Source of the DNA: Nematostella vectensis
Lineage: Eukaryota; Cnidaria; Anthozoa; Actiniaria; Edwardsiidae
NCBI RefSeq assembly: GCF_932526225.1
Contig: NC_064035.1
Location: 6,819,501 to 6,883,500, forward strand
Direction of reading: 5' to 3'
Length of the DNA stretch: 64,000 bases
Part shown: positions 1 to 10,141 of the stretch, one piece after another
Position numbering within the stretch: position 1 is the stretch's first letter
Layout of the letters: the number at the start of each line of letters is the position of its first letter
The notes under the pieces: generated by a model
Database searches by the model: none
Told to the model about the DNA's origin: nothing
Seen by the model: only the letters and a program-made list of their open reading frames with translations
Translations under genes and position numbers: made by a program

Positions 1-700
1 GATTAGTGTGTGGTGGTACATAAGTGGATGATGTTAATGATGATGTTAATGTTGGTATATATTCTGTAGCATTAGGGCTTAGTGTGTGGTGGTAAGTGGG
101 TGATGTCAATGATAATGTTAATGTTATATTCTGTAGCATCAGGGCTTGTTGTGTGGTGGTAAGTGGGTGATGTTAATGATAATGTTAATGTTATATTCTG
201 TAGCATCAGGGCTTAGTGTGTGGTGGTAAGTGGATGATGTTAATGATAATGTTAATGTTATATTCTGTAGCATCAGGGATTAGTGTGTGGTGGTACATAA
301 GTGGATGATGTTAATGATGATGTTAATGTTGGTATATATTCTGTAGCATTAGGGCTTAGTGTGTGGTGGTAAGTGGGTGATGTCAATGATAATGTTAATG
401 TTATATTCTGTAGCATCAGGGCTTGTTGTGTGGTGGTAAGTGGGTGATGTCAATGGTAATGTTAATGTTATATTCTGTAGCATCAGGGCTTGTTGTGTGG
501 TGTTGGTGTTGTGTGGGTGTTGTTTATGATAATGTTAATGTTAGTTTATATTCAGGAGCATCAGAGGTTAGTATGTGGTGCTAAGTGGATGTTGTTAACG
601 ATAATGTTAATGCTAGTATCTGCATACCCCAAATTAATATGTGGTGCTAAGTGGGTGTTGTTAACGATAATGTTAATGCTAGTATCTGTATACCCCAAAT
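1..700. repeat. GT-rich minisatellite with higher-order structure
   Basis: Tandem units of roughly 65-75 bp share the phrases gtgtggtggtaagtggg, aatgataatgttaatg and ttctgtagcat. A longer variant unit containing acataagtgg starts at position 1 and recurs at 278, so four units form a higher-order repeat of about 277 bp. Units diverge after about 490 and fade by 700. The array continues off the left edge. Short ORFs through it are repeat artefacts. It probably lies in an intron of, or upstream of, the integrin gene. Confidence 0.85.
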
Positions 701-1257
701 TAATATCGTGAGACGAACCCGCTCCACATAAGACTCTCTACTGCTACCCTGAATTCCAGAGGTTCTCGTGTCGCCGAAAACCCAAAAGCGCGACAAAAAG
801 TGCCGAAGAGAGATTATCGCTCGGCTTTTCATTTGAAGCCGGGAGCGACAATCCTCTAACCCCAGGGCACGGGTATTCTACTGCGGGTGTTGTAGTCAAA
901 ACTGTAATGTTAGTATTTGTATACTGCAAATAAACGTCGCGAGGCATGATTAGTCCTCCCTTGAAATATGGACGGCTCAACGCAGTTCACAGCAATGAGG
1001 GTCATTTTGTGTGTTAGGCGCTATAACCGAAGGTGGTGTCTTCTAATGAAGCGAACTAGGTTTTGATCTTTAAAATCCAAGCTGACGTAACCTATATTCT
1101 AACCCGAGCTATCGGACGCAATTTTTTTAGTGCAGTAATTGTACGGTCTTGTCCATCATGGCACTCCTAGGTGGCTTAGAATAAATGTACGTTCATCTGG
1201 TGTATTTGCACGGTAGTTCTCAGTTGAGAAGTATAATAATTGAATATATGTGTTTAG
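701..1257. other. Non-coding sequence upstream of the first visible integrin exon
   Basis: No exon is recognised here. The segment ends in the acceptor tgtgtttag just before 1258. The stretch 730-960 is less AT-rich than its surroundings and has no open frame with family character. It is most simply an intron of the integrin gene to its right. Confidence 0.5.
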
Positions 1258-3410
1258 GTAATGAGCGTGGGGTCTGTGACTGCGGCGTCTGTAAATGCAA
1301 GGACGTGTATGTTGGCGTGAACTGTGGCCAGAGAAACTGCTCACTACTCGATTTCGAGTGCCGAAAGGACAAAGGATCTGTAAGAGCCCACATCATATAC
1401 TCCCAATTCATAAAGCGTTGCCCAAGTAATAGTCAAGACTCTATTATAGACAACTGAGCTAAATAACGGCTATTTCTGACTAGTTTAAATTAAGGAATGT
1501 GTCAAAATACTATCTATGACATCCCAAAGTTTTCGGCGTTTATTTGAGTTCTTCCCTGTGCCTATACGTTTTGTTAAGTTCAAGCTAGTTACCAACTTTT
1601 GTATCCATGCTCATATCATTTTTTTCGTATCTGTGCTTCAGCCCGTTTGTGGAGGTCCCGACCGCGGCACGTGTGAATGCGGAAAATGCAAGTGCAACCG
1701 AAAGTACACCGGCCAGTACTGCGAGGAATGTCCGGTTAGTATTTCAAATTTCTTTTTTCACTCAAATTGTTATACCCATATTCATACATAAGTCGTAAAT
1801 CCTTGCGATGCCTTTCTAACAATAAGTCACGCAAAAGAGCCACTGACAGGGGTGGAGCCAGGATTTATTGAATAAGGCTTGGGGGAAGGGGGGCAATGTA
1901 TAAAGCATATTGGTGAGGTTAATTCGTGTTGTAAATTAGTGAGATACATTTCTTCTAGACGCACACTAGAAGCGAACGTTCTACCATCAGACTTCCTATA
2001 TAGCGCAGTCGTTACGATGTAGTTGTGCTGCTGGTCATCATTAATATTGTCTTGTTAAACAAAATGCAAAATGTTATTGCCAACTCGGTGATCTTGGACC
2101 TGACCAACGCAATACCTTTTATAGAATAACATAATATTGCTGTTGGTCGTTATTAACTCATTATCGTTCTCTCGTTTCTATAGTCATGCGAGGGCGGCAT
2201 CTGTAGTCGCAGCAAAGATTGTATTCTCTGTACCAAATTCGAGAAGAAATCCCTAGACGATTGCAAGAAGTTGAACCGCTGCGAGCCTATTGTCCAGTCC
2301 GTGGAGTTCGTGGACAAGATAGAGACTCTGACCGGTGAGTGCCAATGTCTGTTTGGGTAGAACGCCTTTTACATGGTCTTCTCACGTGTTATTGATGTTA
2401 CCTGCCAGTATAGATAATCATTTCTCCGCGCAGTTCGCATCAACAGATGACATTTTAAGATACGCTCCATACCATACTTCCCATCAGTATACATACACAG
2501 ACTGCTAATCGTAGCTTATTTTCGTGTATGCGTGTAAGCACCATCACTGAAAATGGTAGCTGTGGCGTCCCTTATGCGAAAAGACGAGGGATTCATTGCT
2601 ACGATTTTGCCTTCACTTTTATTCTGCCGACAGTCGATAACCCTTTCTGTCCGTCTTGCAGCCAAGGGCCTGTACCGTTGTGAAGGGGCTAGGGATAAAT
2701 GCACGTATTACTTCACTTACGACAAGCGTGCGGACGGAAAGACGTACGATCTGTATGTTCAAGAAAAGCAGGACTGTCCAGAACCAGCCCCTATCCTTGC
2801 CATCGTACTGGGTGTGGTCGGGGGGATACTACTTATCGGCCTGCTGTTGCTATTAATTGGTAAAATCATGGTTTCCATGGTGGTGAGTACAAAATATGAG
2901 AATTGATTGTCGAAAAAAATACAACCCATTGATAAAAACACCTTTCCAGGCCATATTTGTCATGTGAATGTAGTCTTATGTATTTGTGTTTTCTTACCTC
3001 AGGACCGAATCGAGTACAAAAAATTCGAGCGCGATCGTATGAGGTCCAAGTGGCACAGGGTGAGTAACGTGTTTGTACAATGATGGAAGTGTGTGTGGGG
3101 GGGGGAGGGGGATGGAGGTGAACTCTTGAGGCTCAAGCGGCACAGGGTGAGTCACGTGTATGTAGGGAACACTGATGGTGGTGGTGGGGGGGTAATGGAG
3201 GTGAACTCACGAGGTCAAAGTGGAACAGGGAGATTCACATGATCAACGGTCTTAACTTCACCTGGGGAAGGGTCTAGAGCTTTAAAAGCGATGTTCAATC
3301 AAGAGACGCCATTTACTTATCGGAATTTGTATTTTATATCACAGGAAAAGAACCCTCTTTACAAGGAAGCTAAGACGACTTTCGAGAATCCTACTTATGC
3401 TGGCCGATAA
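1258..3410 (+). CDS. Integrin beta subunit, 3' exons (EGF repeats, tail, TM, cytoplasmic tail)
   Basis: This is the C-terminal part of an integrin beta subunit, the membrane receptor chain linking extracellular matrix to the cytoskeleton. I place exons at 1258-1379, 1642-1734, 2184-2334, 2662-2882, 3003-3059 and 3345-3410; all have GT/AG borders and compatible phases. The first two encode cysteine-rich I-EGF repeats (CDCGVCKC, CECGKCKC). The third and fourth encode the beta-tail region and one transmembrane helix (ILAIVLGVVGGILLIGLLLL). The fifth gives a membrane-proximal DRIEYKKFERDR, matching the family's KFE signature. The last carries NPLY and NPTY, the talin and kindlin binding motifs, then TAA. 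The ligand-binding head exons lie beyond the left edge. A possible poly(A) signal AATAAA is at 4119. The gene looks functional from what is visible. Confidence 0.93.
3044..3232 (+). repeat. Three partial copies of the exon-5 end plus its splice donor
   Basis: The last bases of integrin exon 5 with the start of its intron (aggtccaagtggcacaggg followed by tgagt) recur in altered form at about 3129-3155 (aggctcaagcggcacaggg then tgagtcacgtg) and about 3210-3235 (aggtcaaagtggaacaggg). The true junction is the first copy, because it joins in frame to the exon at 3345. The second copy keeps a good donor; the third has lost it. Spacing is about 80-85 bp. Confidence 0.75.
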
Positions 3411-4426
3411 GCTGGTCACCGGACAGAAACATCAAGGTGTCCGGTTTGTGTTCATAATGCCATCCGACAGCCATCTTCATTCAGTACAATCAAATACGCG
3501 CCACTCTCGCCTTCCTAAGCACAGTTAGATACCCCCACTCTCGCCTTCCTCAGTACAAGTCAGATACGCCCCACTCTCGCCTTCCTAAGCCCCGTTAGAT
3601 ACGCCTCTTTCGTATTCTCATCTCCCGAAATACCTCTAGATCAGTTTAGCTATGATGTCCGAATGATAACCCGTCATTCCATCCAAAGATGACTCGTCAT
3701 TCCTTGATTCCTATTAAAGCGGTCACGTCACTGGGCCTCGATTTACTCAACAATCAACCATTAAACGAGAGGCTTTCGCCTTAGAAATCTCACTCAAATC
3801 TTAGTGGTTCTCTTGGTCTTAGATGGACTTCTCGACACATACTGTAATAATGTTCCTACCCCTGTTCTATCTGATTGTGCTCTGACGAGTGTGTTTTTAT
3901 TGTGTAAATAATCACCGACCGTCAGTGTGTGTGATTCGCAGTTTATAGATTTCTCTCGACGGTCCGTTTTATTTTGGTAACATTGCACTGGACTGGTCGG
4001 ATATTTGTTGATATTGCATGCTGAGTTGATAGTTAGTAGATAAAAATTATAACAAATAAGATAATATCGGATACATTGATATCCATCAAATAATGTACAA
4101 ATGAGCTTTTGGTCGAGCAATAAAGTCAAATAATACATTTTTTTTATACTGCTGGTCCTCTTTCTCCCCGCCGCTGAGCGTTTTATCAATCGACTGTTGC
4201 ACTTTTGCAAAGCCGAAACTCCTGTGGAAGGGTCGTGGGTTCTGCATGGTTATCTAAATACTGCCCCCTCACCCAATGAATCCGTCCCCCGTAACATTTC
4301 TGCTCAATCCCGTCTAATTAACTAAATATGCTTATGTGCCCGTTTGTTATTGCAGTTGGTTGTTCGTGATTAGTATAGCCTGCCCCGAATTATTTTGGTC
4401 AACTGGAATTTCAAATGATACAATAA
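3411..4426. other. Integrin 3' UTR and intergenic DNA with a short tandem repeat
   Basis: A tandem repeat of about 47 bp (core ccactctcgccttcctaag) occurs three times at about 3484-3606. AATAAA motifs at 4119 and 4422 are candidate poly(A) signals. No coding region is supported; the minus-strand open frame at 3794-4210 has no recognisable family features. Confidence 0.6.
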
Positions 4427-5457
4427 AAATCTGTTACGTCACTGTATGCGTACACGACTAGGGTCCGAGACATATTCAAAGAGACAGTGATCACACACAA
4501 GTCCGCCAAGGAGTCTCGCCGGTGGCTATCGGGGCCTTCCTATGGGTACTGGCCACAGCAACTCAACTTTGCGGTCTGGTGCGCAACCGCCGGATGTGGG
4601 GTTTCCCTAGTCGACCCCGCTTTCGCCACGCTCCCCTCTGTCATCAGGGGATTTCTAAGGTTTCACGTCTACTTTACCACCCGGAGGATACTCTACGAGC
4701 TCGGCGCCCCCCTGCCTGGCGACAGACCGTTCACGCAAAAAGGTAACCCCTACAAGAAGGCCGCTTTCGAGCGTCTATGTATAGAGTTCGGTTTGCCGCG
4801 TAAGCCGGACTTCCGATGGAAAGGCGGGCGGAACCACGGGCTAGGCGATGTGTTTGTGTTCTACCCGGGGGAGGGGTATCGCAACGTGCACGTGATCCGT
4901 GGCTACGACACGGCGGCGGACGAGTACCCGAGCCACCTCAATCTGTTTAGCGACGAAGGTGGGACGTACAATAGTGGGAAGCAGGTGGTTTTGGTACGCA
5001 ACGACGACCACGGGGGCGTGCAATATAGCTGGTTTGCGCCCCCCAAAGGTGAGGGGCTGACAAAAGCAGGGCTAGGAAGACTCGATCGCTTGGTCGAGGC
5101 TTGGCGCGCAGGTGAACGTCCGTTCCTCCATCGCGGGGGCCGGTGGGCCGGCCAAGGAGGCGCAGGCGGAGTTCACGAAGCTGCTTGAAGACGCGATCAT
5201 CGAAAAAGACCGCTCAAAGCGTGCAAAGGTACCAGTTAGCCGTGCAGGAGGCCAAGGTGAGACTGAGTCTTGCGGTCGCTTCAGGAGTGTGGCTGATGCC
5301 GAGCGATCTGGTGATAAACACGCAAAGCGTCGTGGGCTACAACAATAAACTGCAGAAAGCCATAGACTCCATGACGCTCGGCGCAAACGCGATTAACAAA
5401 CAAAGCCAGTCGGTGCTCATAACATGGTCGGTGGGCATCCTAGGGTGCAAGACGTGA
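4427..5457 (+). pseudogene. Element-encoded conserved protein, frameshifted
   Basis: The open frame runs from a stop before 4427 to 5188, with no ATG in a plausible start position, so the N-terminus appears missing. Recognisable blocks are an aromatic segment around 4540-4620 (WPQQLNFAVWCATAGCG), FHVYFTTRRILYELG near 4665, and FSDEGG near 4950. The reading then moves to a second frame near 5108 and a third near 5220, ending by 5457. The later blocks keep residue patterns of one continuous protein (PAKEAQAEF, YNNKLQKAIDSMTLG). I think this was one protein of roughly 340 residues or more, now split by two frameshifts. I know of similar uncharacterised cnidarian proteins only from general memory. 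Its place beside the structural genes suggests a virion or minor capsid role, but that is inference. Confidence 0.55.
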
Positions 5458-5636
5458 CCAAGGACCGCGAGGTGCGAAGCGAGGCCGTAGTGCACGAAGA
5501 GGGCGCGGCGCCTGCCCCCTCTTCGCGTATGCGCAGCATGACATCGCCCGGACCGGGCGAAAAAAGTGACCACACCGCCCATAAGGCGGGGTTGTCGGCA
5601 CTCGCGGTGGCCGCGGCGTATTACTTGTTCCGATGA
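5424..5636 (+). CDS. Small element-encoded protein with a C-terminal membrane segment
   Basis: A 70-codon frame overlaps the end of the preceding gene. It is hydrophilic for about 50 residues and ends in one hydrophobic helix (AGLSALAVAAAYYLF) followed by Arg and stop. Tail-anchored or single-span proteins like this recur in the element (8560, 9046, 9395, 10142). The true start may differ, since the upstream gene's last block lies in an overlapping frame. Function is unknown; an inner-membrane or minor virion protein is possible. Confidence 0.45.
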   Translation: MVGGHPRVQDVTKDREVRSEAVVHEEGAAPAPSSRMRSMTSPGPGEKSDHTAHKAGLSALAVAAAYYLFR

Positions 5637-6555
5637 TTGCTTTGCATTCGACGAACCAAGAACGCGGCTACGGCTACAATGAGCTGCCACGCATTTTCGC
5701 CAAAGAATTTCACCGCTTCTCCTGCAGCCTTAAACACGAAGTTCGCGATGCTGCCTACTAGCCCAGGGAGAAGCTCGCCTAGCTTTTTCCCGATAGTCTT
5801 AAGCCCGTTACCGACCCCTCTGGCCACGGAGGAGAGCGACTTGCCGAGCGACGTCACAATGGCCGCGATCGTCGTCGCTACGGCCTACCAGATAGCGGTG
5901 ACGGTAAAGCCGAAGATGGCTTTGATGCGCTCTCTGAGCGGCTTTTGGTTCTCGGGCTCTCGGTTTTTGCGTTTTGCGTTGTAGTTCGTCAATCTCGGAT
6001 AGCCTTTCCTCGTTGCGCTCACGGGCCTCTTGGCGGCGACTCTCTGACGTGTTAGGGTCGTCGATGGTCTCCCTGTCTGTGGTTACCACCCCTTGCAGCT
6101 CTTGGACTCGTTCTGTGTTCTCCTTAATGACCGCGTCTATCTCTGCCATAGGCCCTATCGCCAGCTTGAAGCCTTTCAGCTTCACAACGTCCTGTCGAAC
6201 GCCCCCATTCTCATTGAACAGCTGTCTTGGTATAGTCCAACCTCCTTTGCCGAGGTTGCGAAGCTGTATTAGAGTCTTTCCCCTCTGGTCTGACTGGAAC
6301 CGCATCAGATTCTCGTTAAGGTCTGGGTATTTCTCCCTGAGGGACTGGAGACCGAGTCTTGTTGCTGCACCCTCTGTAGTGAACGAGGTTTCAGCGGTCG
6401 TTTGCGTCCGGGCCCCCCCGCGATGACGTGCTCGTCATTGGGATCGACTCCCCAACGTCGGGGTCAAACGGGATAAGGGGCGTCGTCTCGTCGTCCCTGT
6501 CTTCGGCGGACGCACCCGGCAAGGTATCGTCAATGTCAACGTTAACATTATCCAT
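5621..6555 (-). pseudogene. Minus-strand element protein: acidic N-terminus, coiled coil, amphipathic/hydrophobic C-terminus
   Basis: The only minus-strand gene within the structural cluster starts at an ATG near 6555. Its N-terminal part is acidic and changes frame at a run of G/C near 6414. The segment 6305-5985 encodes a GKGGWTIPRQLFNENGG block and a charged coiled coil (REARERNEERLSEIDEL pattern). A second frame change near 5960 and an in-frame TAG near 5893 precede a lysine/glycine-rich amphipathic stretch (KSLSSVARGVGNGLKTIGKK) and a hydrophobic helix ending at 5621. The amphipathic plus hydrophobic layout recalls the membrane-active minor capsid proteins of small DNA viruses, such as adenovirus pVI. 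That comparison is by pattern only. The gene is non-functional here. Confidence 0.5.
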
Positions 6556-6633
6556 GATGCGTAAATCATGCTACGCAATATTAGACATGTCTAACAGTCC
6601 GCACCATAGTCACGTGACTTCGTACTACTAGGA

Positions 6634-7858
6634 ATGTCAGTCAGCGATAAACTTGACCCCCAACGAACACCCAGAACTCCTCTGGGGTTGAAAGGCGAGA
6701 GAACTGTTCACCGGGTCACTCTCAACCCGTCGACCGCTTCCCCCGGCGAGACGCTATATGTGGCGGTCCCAAAGCTATCGGAAGGCGTCACGCTTGTGTC
6801 TGGCTCCTTGAGGGTCGGTTTCGATCTCTCCATCTCAGGCCAAGCAAATAATACCGTCGTGAACAACGTCGGCCGAAATCTCGTGAGCCGCCTGAAAATC
6901 ACGTTTGCAGGAGAAACGCTCCAGGACACCAACCGCTGCGATGTCTTCAAGACGTATGAGGAGCTTTACCTGTCCAAGGTCGAGAGAGAGGACCGCCTGG
7001 AGCAGGGCATACAGTCAGAAAACATGCGCAAGCTTCGCTCCAAGGCTGGCGATAAAGCGACTAGTAACGCCAAGAAGAACGCTCTAAAAGCCGCCCACGG
7101 GGCGAAGTACACCATCCCGCTAGACCATTCTCTGCTGACGGACCACGGCGTACTGTACCCAAGGGCGCTCTCCGAGGCGCTGCTCTTCGAGATCACGCTC
7201 GCAACGGTTGATCAGGTAGTCGTCGGAAGCGATGCTACCAAATTATCCTACTGCATCAAAAATCTAGAGCTGGAATTCGAAAGCCTGAGGGACGACAACC
7301 TCGCCCGGTCTGCAGCCGCCGCCTACCAAAACGGCACAACGTTCTTCTACGAGCAAGTAAACCTCCACAAGACCTTCGTGATTAGCAAAGGGACGTACAG
7401 CATAATCAACGAGAGTGTTAACCTGCCGCGAAGGTCTATGAGTGGTCTGTTGCTCCTCTTTGTGGAGCCATACACGGCAGGGGCTCGCGACTCTGAGAAG
7501 TTCATGTACCCCGACATCAAGAGCGTTCGCGTTACAATCGATGGCATGCCAAACAAGGTCTTCAGCCAGGGGCTACGCCCCACGGATTTCTTGAGGGAGG
7601 CGAAAAGGCGGTTCGTCAACGGCATCGGAGCGCCTAGTGTCAGCCCCGAGTCGTTCTATGGCGATAGCAAGTTTGCTTTGTGGATCGACCTTCGAACGAC
7701 GGACGACAATGCTATCCATGGGGGCGGCCTCCAATTGGTCAACACCCGCGACGGTGTGCATCTCGAGATAAAACGCACGGCAAGCGTGTCACGTGTTTGT
7801 GGTGGCCGACGCCCAAATGAACCCTATGAACGGACAGCTAGAGTCCATACAATACTGA
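6634..7858 (+). pseudogene. Capsid-like protein (probable double jelly-roll major capsid)
   Basis: This is the best-preserved gene of the element. An ATG at 6634 opens a frame of about 385 codons before a frameshift near 7790-7800. In the neighbouring frame the natural C-terminus is legible to a TGA at 7856-7858, which leaves 15 bp before the ATPase start. Taken in its surviving frame, the ORF would instead run to 7899 with a nonsense tail. The protein is beta-rich with NNVGRNLVSRLKITF near residue 75, then a KTYEELYLSK block, a HSLLTDHGVLYPRALSEALLFE stretch near 165-190, and a second beta-rich half beginning VNLHKTFVISKGTYSIINES. Two-part beta architecture of about 400 residues next to a packaging ATPase fits a DJR major capsid protein. 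I infer this from pattern and context, not from an alignment. Confidence 0.6.
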
Positions 7859-7873
7859 GCACAGTAGTACAGT

Positions 7874-8182
7874 ATGGACCCGAAAAACATCCCATTTAAC
7901 GCTCTCATCGTGGGCCCGACGTCATGCAAGAAGACCCGATTCATAGTGGACCGGCTGCCCGGCCCTTTCCGGGGCAAGTTTGACTACATCGTACTCGTGT
8001 GCCCTACCTTTGTCTGCAGCAAAACGTACGACGGCTACGGCGAGGCCGACAATCGTCTGTTTGTCGTCACACCTGAGGCGGGTCAGATCGACATACTGCT
8101 GAGGTTTGTCTCCGCTGTCTACGAAGGCACTAATACGCTAATCATACTCGACGACTGTGCGGCCTCAAAAGACGTAAAGAGG
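7874..8182 (+). pseudogene. A32/FtsK-type genome-packaging ATPase, truncated
   Basis: An ATG at 7874 starts a P-loop ATPase that would package genomes into capsids. Walker A is GPTSCKKT at residues 14-21; the usual Gly before the Lys is Lys here, which should weaken or abolish nucleotide binding. A FDYIVLVCPTF strand follows, then Walker B LIILDDCA at residues 89-96 with the paired Asp. Homology stops at about residue 104, soon after Walker B. The sensor and arginine-finger half found in A32-type enzymes, usually about 250 residues, is absent. The DNA passes directly into the middle of the next conserved protein, so an internal deletion is likely. Position right after the capsid gene fits a structural operon-like order. 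Confidence 0.7.
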
Positions 8183-8186
8183 CGCT

Positions 8187-8585
8187 CTGACCCACGACGA
8201 CGTCAAACGCATGAGCGCCGAGGAGGTGAGGAAGTTCGAGAAGCGATACGAGACCGCTCTAGCCAGCCGGACTACAGACGCCCTGGCAGACAGCTTCCTG
8301 AAGCTTACGACCAAGCTAGTAGGCATGACGCTGCCGATAGACAGTGTGGTCGATCTTCACAATGACCTCGTCTCCGACTACATCATAAACAACGAGCTCC
8401 GCACATTGTGCGGAAGCCAGTCTCTACGCTGCGGTCGTTTGATGGCTTTAGCCGTCGGGGCGTTACACGTAGCACGTCATGTGAACACCAACGGCGTTAG
8501 TATGCACGAGGTAAACAGTCGCGGACTCACCAGATGGCAACCAAATAGTTGCATCACAAATGGAGGACCCTCAAGGAAGTATTAG
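8187..8585 (+). CDS. Helical element protein fused to the ATPase remnant; start missing
   Basis: The frame opens without its own start, immediately after the ATPase remnant, and carries a helical domain (SAEEVRKFEKRYETALASR, then DALADSFLKLTTKLVGM). It continues with the block DLVSDYIINNELRTL and a hydrophobic helix near 8440-8485 (RLMALAVGALHVARHVN). Residues after the helix look like run-on. The pattern of an alpha-helical body with a C-terminal membrane helix fits a small conserved protein of this element family, though I cannot name it. Its N-terminus was probably lost in the same deletion that removed the ATPase C-terminal half. Confidence 0.45.
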   Translation: MTHDDVKRMSAEEVRKFEKRYETALASRTTDALADSFLKLTTKLVGMTLPIDSVVDLHNDLVSDYIINNELRTLCGSQSLRCGRLMALAVGALHVARHVNTNGVSMHEVNSRGLTRWQPNSCITNGGPSRKY

Positions 8586-9076
8586 TGCTCAGCATCTCGC
8601 GGAATCCGACGAACAAGCTGCGGAACATACTGCTCATGAACCTGCACGTGAGAAAATGGAGAGAATCACGAGCCCCGAACCACCCGCGACCCGACCTAAA
8701 CACCCTGGACGAGTCGAAGCTGGAAGGCGCTTGGCAAAGTGGAACCGACTTAACAGAGCGAAGGAAAAAAGCTGTGAAACACGTTGAGTCGCCGGTCGCT
8801 AGCGAGTCGCAGGGACGCGAGGACTATGACGAACACACACCAGTCCCGGAAAGCAACTCTGCTTGGTCGGCTAGCTCGGTTATCGGGGTCGCTGGTCTTC
8901 TAGTGTCATTGATCGGCCTCTACACACGTAGGCGGGAGCTAGCTGCCGCGTTCACTCGTACAACCACATCCAAAACCGACGACGTGACTCCGCCCGCAAA
9001 TGCACAGCATCCACCGCTTGCCGTTCCGGCGAGCCGACCCGGACAATGCAAATCTCGACTGTTAGCCATGGAGTAA
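8560..9076 (+). pseudogene. Small single-span element protein, frameshifted
   Basis: An ATG at 8560 begins an acidic N-terminal region, followed by a basic block (PKHPGRVEAGRRLAKWNR). At the A-rich run near 8765-8775 the sense frame changes and continues into KKAVKH, a serine-rich linker and one membrane helix near 8875-8930 (VIGVAGLLVSLIGLYTRRR). The second frame stays open to 9076. The basic block followed by a short anchor is shared in design with the other mini-membrane proteins here. The homopolymer at the break is a typical slippage site. Confidence 0.5.
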
Positions 9077-9336
9077 GCAGACATTTAAACACGAGAGCCC
9101 CTCCCATATCCGTATATCGCAATGTCGACGACGCAGCAAAGCAAGATTACACCGACGCCGCAGTCATAACCGGCCTCGTCGCCGGTATCGGCTGGGTTGG
9201 GCGCAAGGTCTTGCGCGAAGACTTCACCAAAGACCCCTCCGCGAACGCCATGAACTACGCAAAAATGACTGCCACCGTTGCGGGTGCTGTCGCTTTGAAG
9301 GGTTACCTTGAGGACCAGAAGATCCTGCCCATGTAG
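9046..9336 (+). CDS. Small two-span element membrane protein
   Basis: A 96-codon frame has two hydrophobic stretches, AAVITGLVAGIGWVGRKVL and KMTATVAGAVALKGYL, separated by a charged turn (DPSANAMNYAK). The annotated ATG at 9046 overlaps the previous gene's tail, and the conserved-looking part begins only near 9120, so the start is uncertain. It is one of the few frames in the element without an obvious break. Function is unknown; similar tiny membrane proteins lie on both sides. Confidence 0.5.
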   Translation: MQISTVSHGVSRHLNTRAPPISVYRNVDDAAKQDYTDAAVITGLVAGIGWVGRKVLREDFTKDPSANAMNYAKMTATVAGAVALKGYLEDQKILPM

Positions 9337-9394
9337 TCTTGTGTAGGCCATGTATTAGACTCGTGTTCACGTACACAGCACCACACACTACTCG

Positions 9395-9815
9395 ATGGCC
9401 TCCATCGCAATTTTGGTTGGTGGCGCCGTCCTAAACGCGACTGTATTCGTTGGTGGCAACTACCTCTCAAAGTTCCTGTCGAACGATGAGAGCCCTGCCT
9501 TAGCTGAGAAGGAGAGGCACGACAAGGCCCTCGAGAAATACCAACGAGACTATGGACGCTACCAACAGCGGCGACAAAAGTCCTCGATTGGCAAGCGCAA
9601 AGTCGCGAGAGAGGGGCCCTCGCAAAGCAAAACTTCACCGACACTGACTACGCGCTCAAACTCTACAACCAGACCCAAAACAATCCCTGGAGTCGATGCG
9701 GGCTCCTGAGCTGTCCGACTACTACATCCCCAGCAAAACGCAGAAAAACGCCGAGTTGTCGTACATTTGCGCCGGCGCTCTCGCCATCGGCTACACAGCT
9801 AGCCGCTTGCTGTGA
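9395..9815 (+). pseudogene. Element protein with terminal membrane helices, frameshifted
   Basis: An ATG at 9395 starts with a membrane helix (ILVGGAVLNATVFVGGNYL), then a charged helical region (KERHDKALEKYQRDYGRYQQ). The sense frame shifts near 9575, where the next block resembles NFTDTDYALKLYNQT, and shifts again near 9690. The final block ends with a hydrophobic helix (YICAGALAIGYTASRLL) and TGA at 9813-9815. I read this as one protein of about 140 residues with helices at both ends, now carrying two frameshifts. The surviving first frame alone runs to 9709. Confidence 0.55.
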
Positions 9816-9860
9816 TCTAGATCTAGGCGACCTTTTTCCACACTGCGCGTACACGCAAAG

Positions 9861-10040
9861 ATGATTGCAGACCGGTTGTGGAGTGCTATGCACGAGGTAG
9901 CAGCCGCCGCTAAGCGAGACAAGTCGACTGCGATGCCGGTGGGTGGATTATGTAGCTTTGGTGACATTGCTAACCAAAGCCTCGAGTTGTGGCGCACAGA
10001 CAGCGAGTGCGTTAAGAGATTCGCCAATGTCGTTCTCTGA
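9861..10040 (+). CDS. Short element ORF, 59 residues
   Basis: An ATG at 9861 opens a 59-residue frame ending in TGA at 10038-10040. It contains AMHEVAAAAKRDK and GGLCSFGDIANQSLELW, which have protein-like composition and fill the gap between two clearer genes on the same strand. No membrane helix is present. I do not recognise a family. It could be the intact remainder of a larger gene. Confidence 0.35.
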   Translation: MIADRLWSAMHEVAAAAKRDKSTAMPVGGLCSFGDIANQSLELWRTDSECVKRFANVVL

Positions 10041-10141
10041 GGGCCTACCGACCTCAGAAAGACCGCCTCGGCACTACCCGCGCAGACAGCAACCGCCTGT
10101 TGGAGACTGATACACCTGTTGCAATACATTGCCGATACATA

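Noticed and set aside
3794-4210. 138-codon minus-strand ORF downstream of integrin
   Set aside because: No domain, biased composition and position in a probable 3' UTR; likely chance.
7874-8365. ATPase ORF taken to its full 163 codons
   Set aside because: After about codon 104 the reading is out of frame with a conserved protein on the same strand, so the tail is nonsense.
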